Of a stretch of DNA of 19,379 nt, positions 7,299 through 16,741 are shown piece after piece. Below the pieces are notes generated by a model. That model worked only from the letters and a program-made list of their open reading frames with translations. It ran no database searches and was not told where the DNA came from. The position numbers and the translations under genes were made by a program. Numbering within the stretch: the first letter of the stretch is position 1; the number at the start of each line of letters is the position of its first letter. This DNA comes from an uncultured Bacteroidales bacterium. Lineage in GTDB: Bacteria; Bacteroidota; Bacteroidia; Bacteroidales; Bacteroidaceae. Location: contig CALCYA010000127.1 in NCBI GenBank assembly GCA_937906165.1, positions 1 to 19,379 on the forward strand, given 5' to 3'.

Positions 7299-7330
7299 CA
7301 AATTTACTCCGAAATTATTACAAAAACAAG
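7299..7330 (-). promoter_or_regulatory. Bacteroides-type promoter of glsA-glsB
   Basis: On the minus strand TAAATTTG (7306-7299) matches the Bacteroides -7 consensus TAnnTTTG exactly. CTTG (7330-7327) lies 20 bases upstream, against the consensus TTTG at -33 with a 19-21-base spacer. Transcription would begin about 10-15 bases before the ATG at 7280. This supports that start over the upstream one and makes the acyltransferase pair independent of the rpoBC operon. Confidence 0.6.
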
Positions 7331-7430
7331 ATATTCCATAATTATATACCAATACTCCCCCTTGGAAAATCAACGCCATAGCCATATAAGGTATGATAGT
7401 CAACCGTTCTTGTCCTTATATTTCATGCAT

Positions 7431-7471
7431 ATAAATACAAGAGCGGGCACACTTTGAAAATGCGCCCGCTC
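7431..7471 (-). terminator. Intrinsic terminator after rpoC
   Basis: On the minus strand GAGCGGGC (7471-7464) pairs with GCCCGCTC (7448-7441). The stem extends by three more pairs, including one G-U, around a nine-base loop. The tail TTGTATTTAT is an interrupted U-tract. It begins 17 bases after the rpoC stop and ends the ribosomal protein/RNA polymerase operon. Confidence 0.8.
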
Positions 7472-7488
7472 CTTATGATTGGTATCAA

Positions 7489-10400
7489 TTATTCTGCATC
7501 ATCGTCAGAGAAGTCCAAAACAGCCTTCTTGCTTGCCTGCATACGCTCATAATCCTCGCGTGAGCCGACAACGATCTTGCTGAAATCGCGCTGACCTGTA
7601 CCGGCCGGGATGAGGTGACCGCAGATAACGTTCTCCTTCATACCCAACAGGTAGTCGCTCTTCATATTGATTGCAGCCTCGTTGAGCACCTTTGTTGTCT
7701 CCTGGAACGATGCAGCCGACATGAAGCTCTGTGTCTGCAATGCGGCGCGTGTGATACCCTGCAGGATCTGTGTAGATGTAGCAGGCTGTGCATCACGTGC
7801 CTCTACAGGCTTGAGGTCACGGCGCTTGAGAGTACTGTTCTCGTCGCGCAACTTGCGTGCTGTGATAATCTGACCCGGTTTGAGGTTCTCAGAGTCACCG
7901 GCATCAACAACAACCTTCTTACCCCAGATGCGGTCATTCTCCTCCTGGAACTGGAGCTTGTCCACAATCTGCAACTCAAGGAAACGTGTATCACCTGGCT
8001 CGTTGATCTGCACCTTACGCATCATCTGACGTACGATAATCTCAAAGTGCTTGTCGTTGATTTTCACACCCTGTGAACGGTATACGTCCTGTGCCTCGTT
8101 AACTATATACTCCTGAACTGCGGTAGGTCCCTTGATGGCAAGGATATCCGATGGAGTGATCGCACCGTCAGACAGAGGTGTACCTGCACGTACATAGTCG
8201 CCGTCCTGTACAAGGATCTGCTTTGAAAGGGCAACAAGATACTTCTTCACATCTCCGACCTTTGAGGTCACTACGATCTCGCGGTTACCGCGCTTAACCT
8301 TACCCATTGTTACCTCACCGTCAATCTCTGAAACGACTGCAGGGTTAGATGGGTTACGTGCCTCGAAGAGCTCTGTTACACGTGGCAGACCGCCGGTAAT
8401 ATCACCTGCGTTACCGAACACGCGTGGAATCTTGACGAGTACGTCACCGGCCTTGAGGACATCGCCGTTCTCAACCACCACGTGACCGCCTACGGGCAAG
8501 TTGTATGTGTGGAGAACGTTACCGTTCTCATCGTTGATGTGTACGGTAGGAATCTTGTTCTTGTCCTTAGACTCGATGATGACAATCTCGTGCAAGCCGG
8601 TACTCTCATCGGTCTCGACCTTATATGTAACATTCTCGATAACTGACTCGAAATCAACCTTACCGGCAACCTCAGTAACGATTACGGCGTTGAATGGGTC
8701 CCAAGATGCAATTACCTTGCCCTTCTCAACGAGATCGTCCTCGCCGGCATAGAGTTTTGAACCGTAAGGGATGTTGTGTGATGAAAGCACGATACCTGTG
8801 TTTACATCCACGAAACGTACCTCGCTCAAACGGCTTACTACAATCTTCACAGGAGTACCGTCGGGCTCAAGAGTGTCAACAGTACGCAACTCCTCGAACT
8901 TGAGGCGTGAAGCGTGCTTTGCACGGATAGTTGCATCGGCTGCGATATTGGCAGCGGTACCACCGGCGTGGAAGGTACGGAGTGTAAGCTGTGTACCAGG
9001 CTCACCGATTGACTGTGCTGCGATGACACCGACTGCCTCACCCTTCTCGACCATACGGCTTGTAGCAAGGTTGCGGCCATAACACTTGGCACATACACCG
9101 TGCTTTGACTCACAGGTGAGGACAGAACGGATCTCTACGCTCTCGATAGGTGACTTCTCGATCTCATCGGCGATGGTTTCTGTGATGAGCTCACCTGAAG
9201 CAACGATGATCTTTCCTGTTGTAGGATGAACCACGTCATGTACAGATACACGACCCATGATACGCTCACCCAATGTTGCAATAACCTCGTCACCGTTCTT
9301 GAGTGCTGTACATACAAGACCACGCAGTGTACCACAATCGTCCTCGTTGATGATGACATCGTGCGATACGTCTACAAGACGACGTGTAAGGTAACCGGCA
9401 TCGGCTGTCTTCAAAGCGGTATCGGCAAGACCCTTACGTGCACCGTGAGAAGAGATAAAGTACTCGAGCACCGAAAGACCCTCCTTAAAGTTAGAAAGAA
9501 TCGGGTTCTCGATAATCTGTGCACCCTCTGAACCGGCCTTCTGGGGCTTTGCCATAAGACCACGCATACCTGAGAGCTGACGGATCTGGTCCTTAGAACC
9601 ACGGGCACCGGAATCGAGCATCATATATACTGAGTTGAAGCCCTGGTCATCGGTAGAAATAGTCTTCATCAGCACGTTTGCAAGGTCGGCGTTAACGTGT
9701 GTCCACTCATCGACAACCTTGTTATAACGCTCCTTATCGGTGATAAGACCGAGGTTATACTCTGCGAGAATCTCCTCAACCTTCTCATTACCCTTGCGTA
9801 CGAGTTCCTCCTTCTCCTTTGGAATGATGACATCGTCAAGGTTAAATGACAGACCACCCTTGAACGCCATGTAGTAACCGAGGTTCTTGATACCGTCAAG
9901 GAACTCTGCCGAACGGGCAACACCTACGCGTTTGATTACCTCGGTAATGATGTCGCGGAGTGACTTCTTTGAGATAATGGTGTTGATGAAGCCCATCTCA
10001 CGTGGAACGATGTTGTTCACGATGATACGTCCTACGGATGTCTCGCGGAGAACCTGAACGTACTCGCCGTTCTCGTTGCGGTCCTCTACCATTACCTTTA
10101 CCGGTGCATGAATCTCAACACGGCCCTGGTTATAGGCAATCATAGCCTCCTCGGGACCATAGAATGTCATGCCTGAACCCTTGGCACCCTCACGCAGTTT
10201 GGTGATGTAGTAAAGACCCAGTACCATATCCTGTGAAGGAACGGCGATAGGAGCACCGTTAGAAGGGTTCAATATATTGTGTGACTGGAGCATCAGCATC
10301 TGTGCCTCCAGAATAGCCTCGTTGCTGAGTGGCAAGTGGACAGCCATCTGGTCACCGTCGAAGTCGGCGTTGAACGCAGTACATGCAAGCGGGTGGAGCT

Positions 10401-11838
10401 GGATTGCCTTACCCTCGATCATCTTTGGCTGGAAAGCCTGGATACCCAGACGGTGAAGTGTCGGCGCACGGTTCAAGAGAACGGGGTGACCCTTCATTAC
10501 ATGCTCGAGGATATCCCAGATGATCGGCTCGCGACGGTCAACGATCTTCTTCGCAGACTTTACAGTCTTCACGATACCGCGCTCGATGAGCTTGCGGATG
10601 ATGAATGGCTTGTAGAGCTCGGCAGCCATAAGCTTTGGCAGACCGCACTCACCCATCTTAAGCTCAGGACCAACGACGATAACCGAACGCGCAGAATAGT
10701 CGACACGCTTACCCAGAAGATTCTGGCGGAAGCGTCCCTGCTTACCCTTGAGGCTGTCGGAGAGAGACTTCAAAGGACGGTTCGCGTCTGACTTGAGGGC
10801 GCTTGCCTTGCGTGAGTTGTCGAACAATGAATCGACAGCCTCCTGCAGCATACGCTTCTCGTTACGCAGAATCACCTCGGGAGCCTTGATCTCGATAAGT
10901 TTCTTCAAGCGGTTGTTACGTATGATAACACGACGGTAGAGGTCGTTGAGGTCTGAAGTAGCGAAACGGCCACCATCCAGCGGAACCAACGGACGCAACT
11001 CAGGTGGTGTCACAGGAATTACGTTCATGATCATCCACTCGGGACGGTTGTTACCGTTTGATGCAGCCATTGATGAACGGAAAGACTCAACCACCTGAAG
11101 GCGCTTGAGTGCCTCGTTCTTGCGCTGCTGTGACATATCGGTATTGGCACGGTTGCGGAGCTCGTATGAAAGCGAGTCAAGGTCAATGCGCGCAAGCAGA
11201 TCCTGGATAGCCTCGGCACCCATCTTCGCGATGAACTTGTTGGGGTCGCTGTCATCAAGGTACTCGTTACCCTGAGGCAGGTTATCCATGATTGTGATAT
11301 ACTCGTCCTCAGTAAGCAGCTGCATTGTGTCTACGCCGTCGAGTACATTCTCCTTACCGGGGATGTCCTGACGTACCTCGCCCTCCTTACGGGCCATTAC
11401 ACCCGGCTGGATAACGATATATTTCTCGTAATAGATTACCGCATCGAGCATCTTTGTAGGAAGACCCAGCAGGTAACCGATCTTGTTAGGCAATGAACGG
11501 AAGTACCAGATGTGTGCAACGGGTACAACAAGCTGGATGTGGCCCATACGCTCACGACGTACCTTCTTCTCTGTAACCATTACACCGCAACGGTCGCAGA
11601 CGATACCCTTATAGCGGATGCGCTTGTACTTACCGCAATGGCACTCGTAATCCTTTACCGGACCGAAGATGCGCTCGCAGAACAATCCGTCACGCTCGGG
11701 CTTATAGGTACGGTAGTTGATTGTTTCCGGTTTCAACACCTCTCCACAAGAGTTACCCAATATCTCCTGCGGTGAAGCAAGACCGATGGTAATCTTCGAG
11801 AAATTATTTTTTGTCTTAGTTTCTTTTCTAAAAGCCAT
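7489..11838 (-). CDS. rpoC: DNA-directed RNA polymerase subunit beta'
   Basis: 1449 residues, full length for Bacteroidota. It forms the core RNA polymerase with RpoA, RpoB and RpoZ and carries the catalytic magnesium site NADFDGD at residues 490-496. The first zinc site near the N terminus has Cys66, Cys68, Cys81 and Cys84 (CHC...CDRC). The second zinc site is in the central part, with the CGTL cysteine and CESKHGVCAKC. The N-terminal clamp, the bridge-helix and trigger-loop region (GEPGTQLTLRTFHAGG), and an acidic C-terminal tail (DFSDDDAE) are all present. No frameshift or insertion is evident. It lies 32 bases after rpoB and is the last gene of the operon, followed by an intrinsic terminator. 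Confidence 0.99.
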   Translation of the reverse strand: MAFRKETKTKNNFSKITIGLASPQEILGNSCGEVLKPETINYRTYKPERDGLFCERIFGPVKDYECHCGKYKRIRYKGIVCDRCGVMVTEKKVRRERMGHIQLVVPVAHIWYFRSLPNKIGYLLGLPTKMLDAVIYYEKYIVIQPGVMARKEGEVRQDIPGKENVLDGVDTMQLLTEDEYITIMDNLPQGNEYLDDSDPNKFIAKMGAEAIQDLLARIDLDSLSYELRNRANTDMSQQRKNEALKRLQVVESFRSSMAASNGNNRPEWMIMNVIPVTPPELRPLVPLDGGRFATSDLNDLYRRVIIRNNRLKKLIEIKAPEVILRNEKRMLQEAVDSLFDNSRKASALKSDANRPLKSLSDSLKGKQGRFRQNLLGKRVDYSARSVIVVGPELKMGECGLPKLMAAELYKPFIIRKLIERGIVKTVKSAKKIVDRREPIIWDILEHVMKGHPVLLNRAPTLHRLGIQAFQPKMIEGKAIQLHPLACTAFNADFDGDQMAVHLPLSNEAILEAQMLMLQSHNILNPSNGAPIAVPSQDMVLGLYYITKLREGAKGSGMTFYGPEEAMIAYNQGRVEIHAPVKVMVEDRNENGEYVQVLRETSVGRIIVNNIVPREMGFINTIISKKSLRDIITEVIKRVGVARSAEFLDGIKNLGYYMAFKGGLSFNLDDVIIPKEKEELVRKGNEKVEEILAEYNLGLITDKERYNKVVDEWTHVNADLANVLMKTISTDDQGFNSVYMMLDSGARGSKDQIRQLSGMRGLMAKPQKAGSEGAQIIENPILSNFKEGLSVLEYFISSHGARKGLADTALKTADAGYLTRRLVDVSHDVIINEDDCGTLRGLVCTALKNGDEVIATLGERIMGRVSVHDVVHPTTGKIIVASGELITETIADEIEKSPIESVEIRSVLTCESKHGVCAKCYGRNLATSRMVEKGEAVGVIAAQSIGEPGTQLTLRTFHAGGTAANIAADATIRAKHASRLKFEELRTVDTLEPDGTPVKIVVSRLSEVRFVDVNTGIVLSSHNIPYGSKLYAGEDDLVEKGKVIASWDPFNAVIVTEVAGKVDFESVIENVTYKVETDESTGLHEIVIIESKDKNKIPTVHINDENGNVLHTYNLPVGGHVVVENGDVLKAGDVLVKIPRVFGNAGDITGGLPRVTELFEARNPSNPAVVSEIDGEVTMGKVKRGNREIVVTSKVGDVKKYLVALSKQILVQDGDYVRAGTPLSDGAITPSDILAIKGPTAVQEYIVNEAQDVYRSQGVKINDKHFEIIVRQMMRKVQINEPGDTRFLELQIVDKLQFQEENDRIWGKKVVVDAGDSENLKPGQIITARKLRDENSTLKRRDLKPVEARDAQPATSTQILQGITRAALQTQSFMSAASFQETTKVLNEAAINMKSDYLLGMKENVICGHLIPAGTGQRDFSKIVVGSREDYERMQASKKAVLDFSDDDAE

Positions 11839-11870
11839 AATTGTATATTGACAAAAACGTGATGGATTAA

Positions 11871-14800
11871 TTATTCAAATGAAATGCTCAAGCCCAGACC
11901 ACGCAACTCGTGCAGCAACACATTGAGTGACTCAGGAATGCTTGGTGTAGGCATCGGATCGCCCTTGACAATAGCCTCGTATGCCTTTGAACGGCCTGCC
12001 ACGTCATCCGACTTGATTGTCAGGATCTCCTGCAGGATATGTGCGGCACCGAATGCCTCAAGAGCCCAAACCTCCATCTCTCCGAAACGCTGGCCACCGA
12101 ACTGTGCCTTACCACCGAGCGGCTGCTGTGTAATGAGAGAGTAAGGACCGATTGAACGTGCGTGCATCTTGTCCTCGACCATGTGACCGAGCTTCAGCAT
12201 ATAGCTGACACCCACTGTCGCAGGCTGGTCAAAACGCTCACCTGTACCACCATCGTAGAGGTATGTCTTACCGAAGCGTGGGATACCGGCCTTGTCAGTC
12301 CACTCACAGAGATCCTCAAGCTTTGCACCGTCGAAGATAGGAGTAGCGAACTTGACGCCCAGTTCCTTACCGGCACGGCCAAGGACTGTCTCGAAAATCT
12401 GACCGATGTTCATACGTGAAGGCACACCCAGCGGGTTCAGGATGATATCTACCGGAGTACCATCCTCAAGGAACGGCATATCCTCCTGGCGTACGACGCG
12501 TGACACGATACCCTTGTTACCGTGGCGACCCGCCATCTTGTCACCGACACCTATCTTACGCTTCTTGGCAATGTAAACCTTCGCCATCTTCATTGTGCCT
12601 GAAGGGAGCTCGTCACCGATGGTGAGAGCGAACTTCTCACGCTTGACCTCGGCATCAAGTTCTTTGTACTTGTGTATGAAGTTGATGATGAGAGTGCGGA
12701 TAAGGTCATTGGTGTGTGCGTCGGCAGTCCACTTGCTCAACTGAACAGCTGTGTAGTCGAGAGCATCGAGCTCGGGACGTGTGAACTTTGCACCCTTTGC
12801 GATAACCTCTGTACCCATGAAGTCTTTAACACCCTGTGAAACGCGGCCGTTGACAAGAGTCAAGAGCTTGTCTACAAGGATAGCCTTGAGGTCGTCCACC
12901 TTCTTCTGGAACTCGTCATCAATCTTTGGCAGCTTAGCCTTGTCGGCCAACTTCGCAGAACGTGTCTTCTCGGCACGCTGGAAGAGGCGACGGTCGATAA
13001 CTACACCCTGGAGTGATGGAGAAGCCTTGAGAGAGGCATCCTTGACGTCACCTGCCTTGTCACCGAAGATTGCACGGAGCAGTTTCTCCTCGGGAGTTGG
13101 ATCAGACTCACCCTTTGGTGTGATCTTACCTATGATGATATCGCCGGGCTTCACATAAGCACCTACACGGATGATACCGTTCTTGTCAAGGTCCTTAGTT
13201 GCATCCTCGCTGACATTGGGGATATCGTATGTGAACTCCTCCATACCGCGCTTTGTCTCACGAACCTCGAGAGAGAGCTCGTCAACGTGCACCGATGTAA
13301 GGACATCCTCACGTACCACCTTCTCGTTCAGCACGATAGCATCCTCATAGTTGTAACCCTTCCAAGGCATGTAAGCAACCAACAGGTTCTTACCGAGAGC
13401 AAGTTCTCCTGCCTGTGTAGAGTAACCCTCGGTGAGGATATCTCCGGCCTTGACCTTCTGGCCCTTATTGCAGATAGGACGAAGGTCAATAGTCATATTC
13501 TGGTTAGTACGACGGAACTTAGGAATGATGTACTCCTTTGAAGCAGGCTCGAAGCTCACGAACTCCTCCTCATCTGTGCGGTCGTACTTGATTACAATTC
13601 TTGAAGCATCCACAAACTCAATGACACCGTCACCCTCGGCAACAATCTGTGTACGTGAGTCCTCTACAAGCTGCTTCTCAAAACCGGTACCCACGATTGG
13701 AGCCTCGGTTGTCAACAAAGGTACTGCCTGGCGCATCATGTTAGAACCCATCAACGCACGGTTGGCATCATCGTGCTCAAGGAACGGAATGAGTGATGCG
13801 GCGATAGAGGCAATCTGCTGTGGTGAAACGTCCATCAGCTCCACTCTACCTGGCTCCACAACAGGATAATCGGCATCCTGGCGTGTCTTTACCTTCTTAA
13901 GGATGAAGTTACCCTCAGCATCAAGCGGAGCATTACCCTGGGCAATGATTCTGCCCTCCTCCTCCTCGGCTGTGTAGTAAGCTACATTGTCATTATTTAT
14001 ATCGACCTTACAGTTAGATACCGAACGGTACGGTGTAACGATAAAGCCGAGCTCATTGATCTTGGCATATATACACAAAGATGAGATAAGACCGATATTA
14101 GGTCCCTCAGGCGTCTCGATAGGACAGAGACGGCCATAGTGTGTATAGTGTACGTCACGAACCTCGAAACCCGCACGCTCACGTGAAAGACCACCGGGGC
14201 CGAGAGCCGAGAGACGACGTTTGTGAGTAATCTCGGCCAACGGGTTTGTCTGGTCCATGAACTGTGACAAAGCATTGGTACCGAAGAATGTGTTGATGAC
14301 AGCAGAAACTGTCTTCGCGTTGATAAGGTCTGTTGGGGTGAACACCTCATTGTCACGGACGTTCATTCTCTCACGGATGGTACGCGCCATACGTGCAAGA
14401 CCTATTGCAAACTGGTTCGACAACTGCTCGCCCACTGTGCGTACACGACGGTTGCTCAAGTGGTCGATATCGTCGACAGTCGCCATTGAGTTAACAAGAC
14501 CGATGAGGTACTTGATAATCTCGATGATATCCTCCTTTGTCAACACTCTGACATCCATATCGGTAGAGAGGCCCAGCTTGCGGTTGATGCGGTAACGGCC
14601 CACATCACCCAGGTCATAACGCTTCTCCGAGAAGAAGAGGTTGTTGATGACCTCACGTGCGCTGGCATCATCGGCAGGCTCCGCGTTACGCAAGAGACGG
14701 AAGATGCAGTTCACAGCCTCCTTTTCAGAGTTGCTGGTATCCTTGTCAAGAGTGTTGAAGATGAGAGAATAGTCAGGTGCATCGGGATCATCACTCTCCT

Positions 14801-15689
14801 TGTGGAGAAGGATTGTCTCGACGCCACTATCCAGGATGCGGTCTACAAGATCCTGATCAAGGATAGACTCTCTCTCTACTACAACCTCACTGCGCTCGAT
14901 AGAAACTACCTCACCGGTATCGGCATCTACGTAGTCCTCCTGACGTGTCTTTACCACGTGACCGGCCATCTTGCGGCCGAGCGCTTTCTTCATGCTTGCC
15001 TTTGTTACCTTGAACTCCTCGGCCAGGTCAAAGATCTCAAGGATATCCTTGTCGCTCTCGAAACCGATGGCACGCAACAGAGTAGTAACGGGCAACTTTT
15101 TCTTACGGTCGATGTATGCATACATGACATTGTTGATGTCTGTTGCAAACTCAATCCATGATCCCTTGAATGGGATGATACGTGCTGAATAAAGCGGTGT
15201 ACCGTTCGCGTGTACGCTCTGTCCGAAGAACACGCCGGGTGAACGGTGCAACTGAGAAACCACAACGCGCTCAGCACCATTGATAATGAATGTACCCTGC
15301 TTTGTCATGTAAGGGATAGGTCCAAGGAACACATCCTGTATGACGGTATCAAAATCCTCGTGGTCGGGATCGGTACAGTAAAGTTTCAACTTTGCCTTTA
15401 AGGGGACACTGTATGTCAAGCCGCGCTCCAGACACTCTGTTATTGAATAACGGGGCGGATCGATATAATAATCCAGGAACTCCAGCACGAAATTGTTTCT
15501 CGTATCAGTGATAGGGAAATTCTCGGCAAAAACCTTATAGAGACCATCGTTGACTCTCTTTTCGGGTGGAGTATCGAGTTGAAGGAAGTCCTCGAAAGAC
15601 TTCAATTGTACTTCCAAAAAGTCCGGGCAAGGCATTGGATCTTTTATAGAAGCAAAGTTAATTCTTTGATTATCAGTTTTTAACGACAT
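11871..15689 (-). CDS. rpoB: DNA-directed RNA polymerase subunit beta
   Basis: 1272 residues, full length. It forms one pincer of the RNA polymerase core and contributes to the active-site channel and the rifampicin pocket. The rifampicin region GTNALSQFMDQTNPLAEITH... spans about residues 470-496. Gln476, Asp479, His489, Arg492 and Ser494 equal E. coli Q513, D516, H526, R529 and S531, so the main resistance positions are wild type. The strongly conserved segments ALGPGGLSRERAGFEVRDVH, CPIETPEGPNIGLI and KMAGRHGNKGIVS are present. The ATG at 15689 follows a 106-base spacer with a large hairpin after rplL, which probably controls the ratio of polymerase to ribosomal proteins. rpoC follows after 32 bases. 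Confidence 0.99.
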   Translation of the reverse strand: MSLKTDNQRINFASIKDPMPCPDFLEVQLKSFEDFLQLDTPPEKRVNDGLYKVFAENFPITDTRNNFVLEFLDYYIDPPRYSITECLERGLTYSVPLKAKLKLYCTDPDHEDFDTVIQDVFLGPIPYMTKQGTFIINGAERVVVSQLHRSPGVFFGQSVHANGTPLYSARIIPFKGSWIEFATDINNVMYAYIDRKKKLPVTTLLRAIGFESDKDILEIFDLAEEFKVTKASMKKALGRKMAGHVVKTRQEDYVDADTGEVVSIERSEVVVERESILDQDLVDRILDSGVETILLHKESDDPDAPDYSLIFNTLDKDTSNSEKEAVNCIFRLLRNAEPADDASAREVINNLFFSEKRYDLGDVGRYRINRKLGLSTDMDVRVLTKEDIIEIIKYLIGLVNSMATVDDIDHLSNRRVRTVGEQLSNQFAIGLARMARTIRERMNVRDNEVFTPTDLINAKTVSAVINTFFGTNALSQFMDQTNPLAEITHKRRLSALGPGGLSRERAGFEVRDVHYTHYGRLCPIETPEGPNIGLISSLCIYAKINELGFIVTPYRSVSNCKVDINNDNVAYYTAEEEEGRIIAQGNAPLDAEGNFILKKVKTRQDADYPVVEPGRVELMDVSPQQIASIAASLIPFLEHDDANRALMGSNMMRQAVPLLTTEAPIVGTGFEKQLVEDSRTQIVAEGDGVIEFVDASRIVIKYDRTDEEEFVSFEPASKEYIIPKFRRTNQNMTIDLRPICNKGQKVKAGDILTEGYSTQAGELALGKNLLVAYMPWKGYNYEDAIVLNEKVVREDVLTSVHVDELSLEVRETKRGMEEFTYDIPNVSEDATKDLDKNGIIRVGAYVKPGDIIIGKITPKGESDPTPEEKLLRAIFGDKAGDVKDASLKASPSLQGVVIDRRLFQRAEKTRSAKLADKAKLPKIDDEFQKKVDDLKAILVDKLLTLVNGRVSQGVKDFMGTEVIAKGAKFTRPELDALDYTAVQLSKWTADAHTNDLIRTLIINFIHKYKELDAEVKREKFALTIGDELPSGTMKMAKVYIAKKRKIGVGDKMAGRHGNKGIVSRVVRQEDMPFLEDGTPVDIILNPLGVPSRMNIGQIFETVLGRAGKELGVKFATPIFDGAKLEDLCEWTDKAGIPRFGKTYLYDGGTGERFDQPATVGVSYMLKLGHMVEDKMHARSIGPYSLITQQPLGGKAQFGGQRFGEMEVWALEAFGAAHILQEILTIKSDDVAGRSKAYEAIVKGDPMPTPSIPESLNVLLHELRGLGLSISFE

Positions 15690-15726
15690 TGTGGCATAAT
15701 GTTTTAGAACTTACTTTTCTCTTTAC

Positions 15727-15780
15727 GCACAAAAGGTTAAGAACCCACTATGGGGGTTCTTAACCATTATACCCTTGTGC
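15727..15780 (-). promoter_or_regulatory. rplL-rpoB intergenic hairpin, probable transcription attenuator
   Basis: A perfect 12-bp stem, GGTTAAGAACCC (15765-15754 on the minus strand) with GGGTTCTTAACC (15746-15735), has a seven-base loop. It is followed by only four Ts (TTTTGTGCG). An outer six-base pairing, GCACAA (15780-15775) with TTGTGC (15732-15727), can close the base across an unequal internal loop. A strong stem with a weak U-tract suggests partial termination or an RNA-processing site. In E. coli the same interval contains an attenuator and an RNase III site that lower rpoBC expression relative to ribosomal proteins; that the role is the same here is inferred. Confidence 0.75.
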
Positions 15781-15795
15781 AGGGCTTGAGTGGGC

Positions 15796-16170
15796 TTACT
15801 TAATCTCAACCTCAGCACCAGACTCCTCGATAGTCTTCTTCAAAGACTCAGCCTCTGCCTTAGGAAGACCCTCCTTGAGCACGCTAGGAGCAGCATCAAC
15901 AAGGTCCTTAGCCTCCTTCAAACCAAGACCACAAGCCTCCTTAACAGCCTTTACGACTGCGAGCTTCTGAGCACCTGCGCTCTTCAAAACTACGTCGAAC
16001 TCTGTCTTCTCCTCAGCAGCAGCAGCGCCACCGGCAGCAGGAGCAGCAACAGCAACAGCTGCAGCAGCGGGTTCGATACCATATTCTTCTTTAAGGATTG
16101 TTGCAAGTTCGTTAACGTCTTTTACTGTAAGGTTAACCAATTCTTCTGCAAGAGCTTTCAAATCTGCCAT
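15796..16170 (-). CDS. rplL: 50S ribosomal protein L7/L12
   Basis: 124 residues. It is the multi-copy stalk protein that recruits and stimulates translation factors such as EF-Tu and EF-G. The N-terminal dimerisation domain (about 1-33) binds L10. The flexible hinge (about 35-52) is Ala/Gly-rich (AAAAVAVAAPAAGGAAAAEE). The C-terminal factor-binding domain (about 55-124) contains the conserved KLAVVKAVKEACGLGLKEAKDLVD segment. It lies 44 AT-rich bases after rplJ with an A-rich stretch before its ATG and no clear Shine-Dalgarno sequence, as is common in Bacteroidota. A strong hairpin follows before rpoB. Confidence 0.99.
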   Translation of the reverse strand: MADLKALAEELVNLTVKDVNELATILKEEYGIEPAAAAVAVAAPAAGGAAAAEEKTEFDVVLKSAGAQKLAVVKAVKEACGLGLKEAKDLVDAAPSVLKEGLPKAEAESLKKTIEESGAEVEIK

Positions 16171-16214
16171 TTTCGTATAAATTTAAATTGTTTTTACTAA
16201 TTGAATTTTGATTA

Positions 16215-16730
16215 TTATCTTTCACCGAGTGTCTTAAGAACTCCGTGGATGGTGTCACCACCAGACTGTAGAGCTGAAACAACGTTCTTGATTGGTGACT
16301 GCAGCAATGCCACAACCTCAGCGATAAGCTCGTTCTTGCTCTTGATGTTGATAAGAGTCTCAAGCTGATCGGCGCCAACGTAGAAGCTCTCCTCAGCATA
16401 AGCACCCTTGAGCGCAGGAATCTCAGCCTTACCGGCAACATCCTTAATCAACTTTGCGGGGACATTTGCAGTGTTGCAAAGCAACAGAGCTGTTGTTCCT
16501 TTCAAACAGGGATAGAGTGGAGAGAAATCGATCTCTGAAGCCTCGAACGCCTTCTTGAGAAGAGTGTTCTTAACGAGGACCATCTTAACCTCCTGCTTGT
16601 AACATTTAGCACGCATAGCGTTTGTAGCTGCAGAATTCATCGCAGTTACATCTACCAAATAGAAGTGTGCGTATTCCTTGATAACATCGCCAATCGCGGC
16701 GATTACATTTACTTTATCTTCCTTCTTCAT
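16215..16730 (-). CDS. rplJ: 50S ribosomal protein L10
   Basis: 171 residues, typical for L10 (bL10/uL10). The N-terminal RNA-binding domain joins L11 and 23S rRNA at the base of the stalk, and the C-terminal helix (about 135-171) carries the L7/L12 dimers. Recognisable segments include NTLLKKAFEAS and PCLKGTTALLLC. It lies 11 bases after rplA, so any L10-binding autoregulatory leader like that of E. coli would have to lie inside rplA. None is recognisable to me in this space. Confidence 0.98.
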   Translation of the reverse strand: MKKEDKVNVIAAIGDVIKEYAHFYLVDVTAMNSAATNAMRAKCYKQEVKMVLVKNTLLKKAFEASEIDFSPLYPCLKGTTALLLCNTANVPAKLIKDVAGKAEIPALKGAYAEESFYVGADQLETLINIKSKNELIAEVVALLQSPIKNVVSALQSGGDTIHGVLKTLGER

Positions 16731-16741
16731 AGTTCATCAGA

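Noticed and set aside
7281..7403. N-terminal extension of GlsA
   Set aside because: It contains an exact TAnnTTTG promoter motif and residues unlike the family; the ATG at 7280 fits better.
15764..15771. TATAAT-like sequence before rpoB as a promoter
   Set aside because: It lies at the edge of the attenuator stem, and Bacteroidota promoters use TAnnTTTG rather than TATAAT. There is no matching -33 element.
15790..16200. Plus-strand open frame opposite rplL, Leu/Ser/Cys-rich
   Set aside because: It mirrors the Ala-rich hinge of L7/L12 on the other strand and has no independent support.
16731..16741. L10 leader regulatory RNA before rplJ
   Set aside because: The gap is only 11 bases, and I could not identify an L10-leader fold inside the end of rplA.
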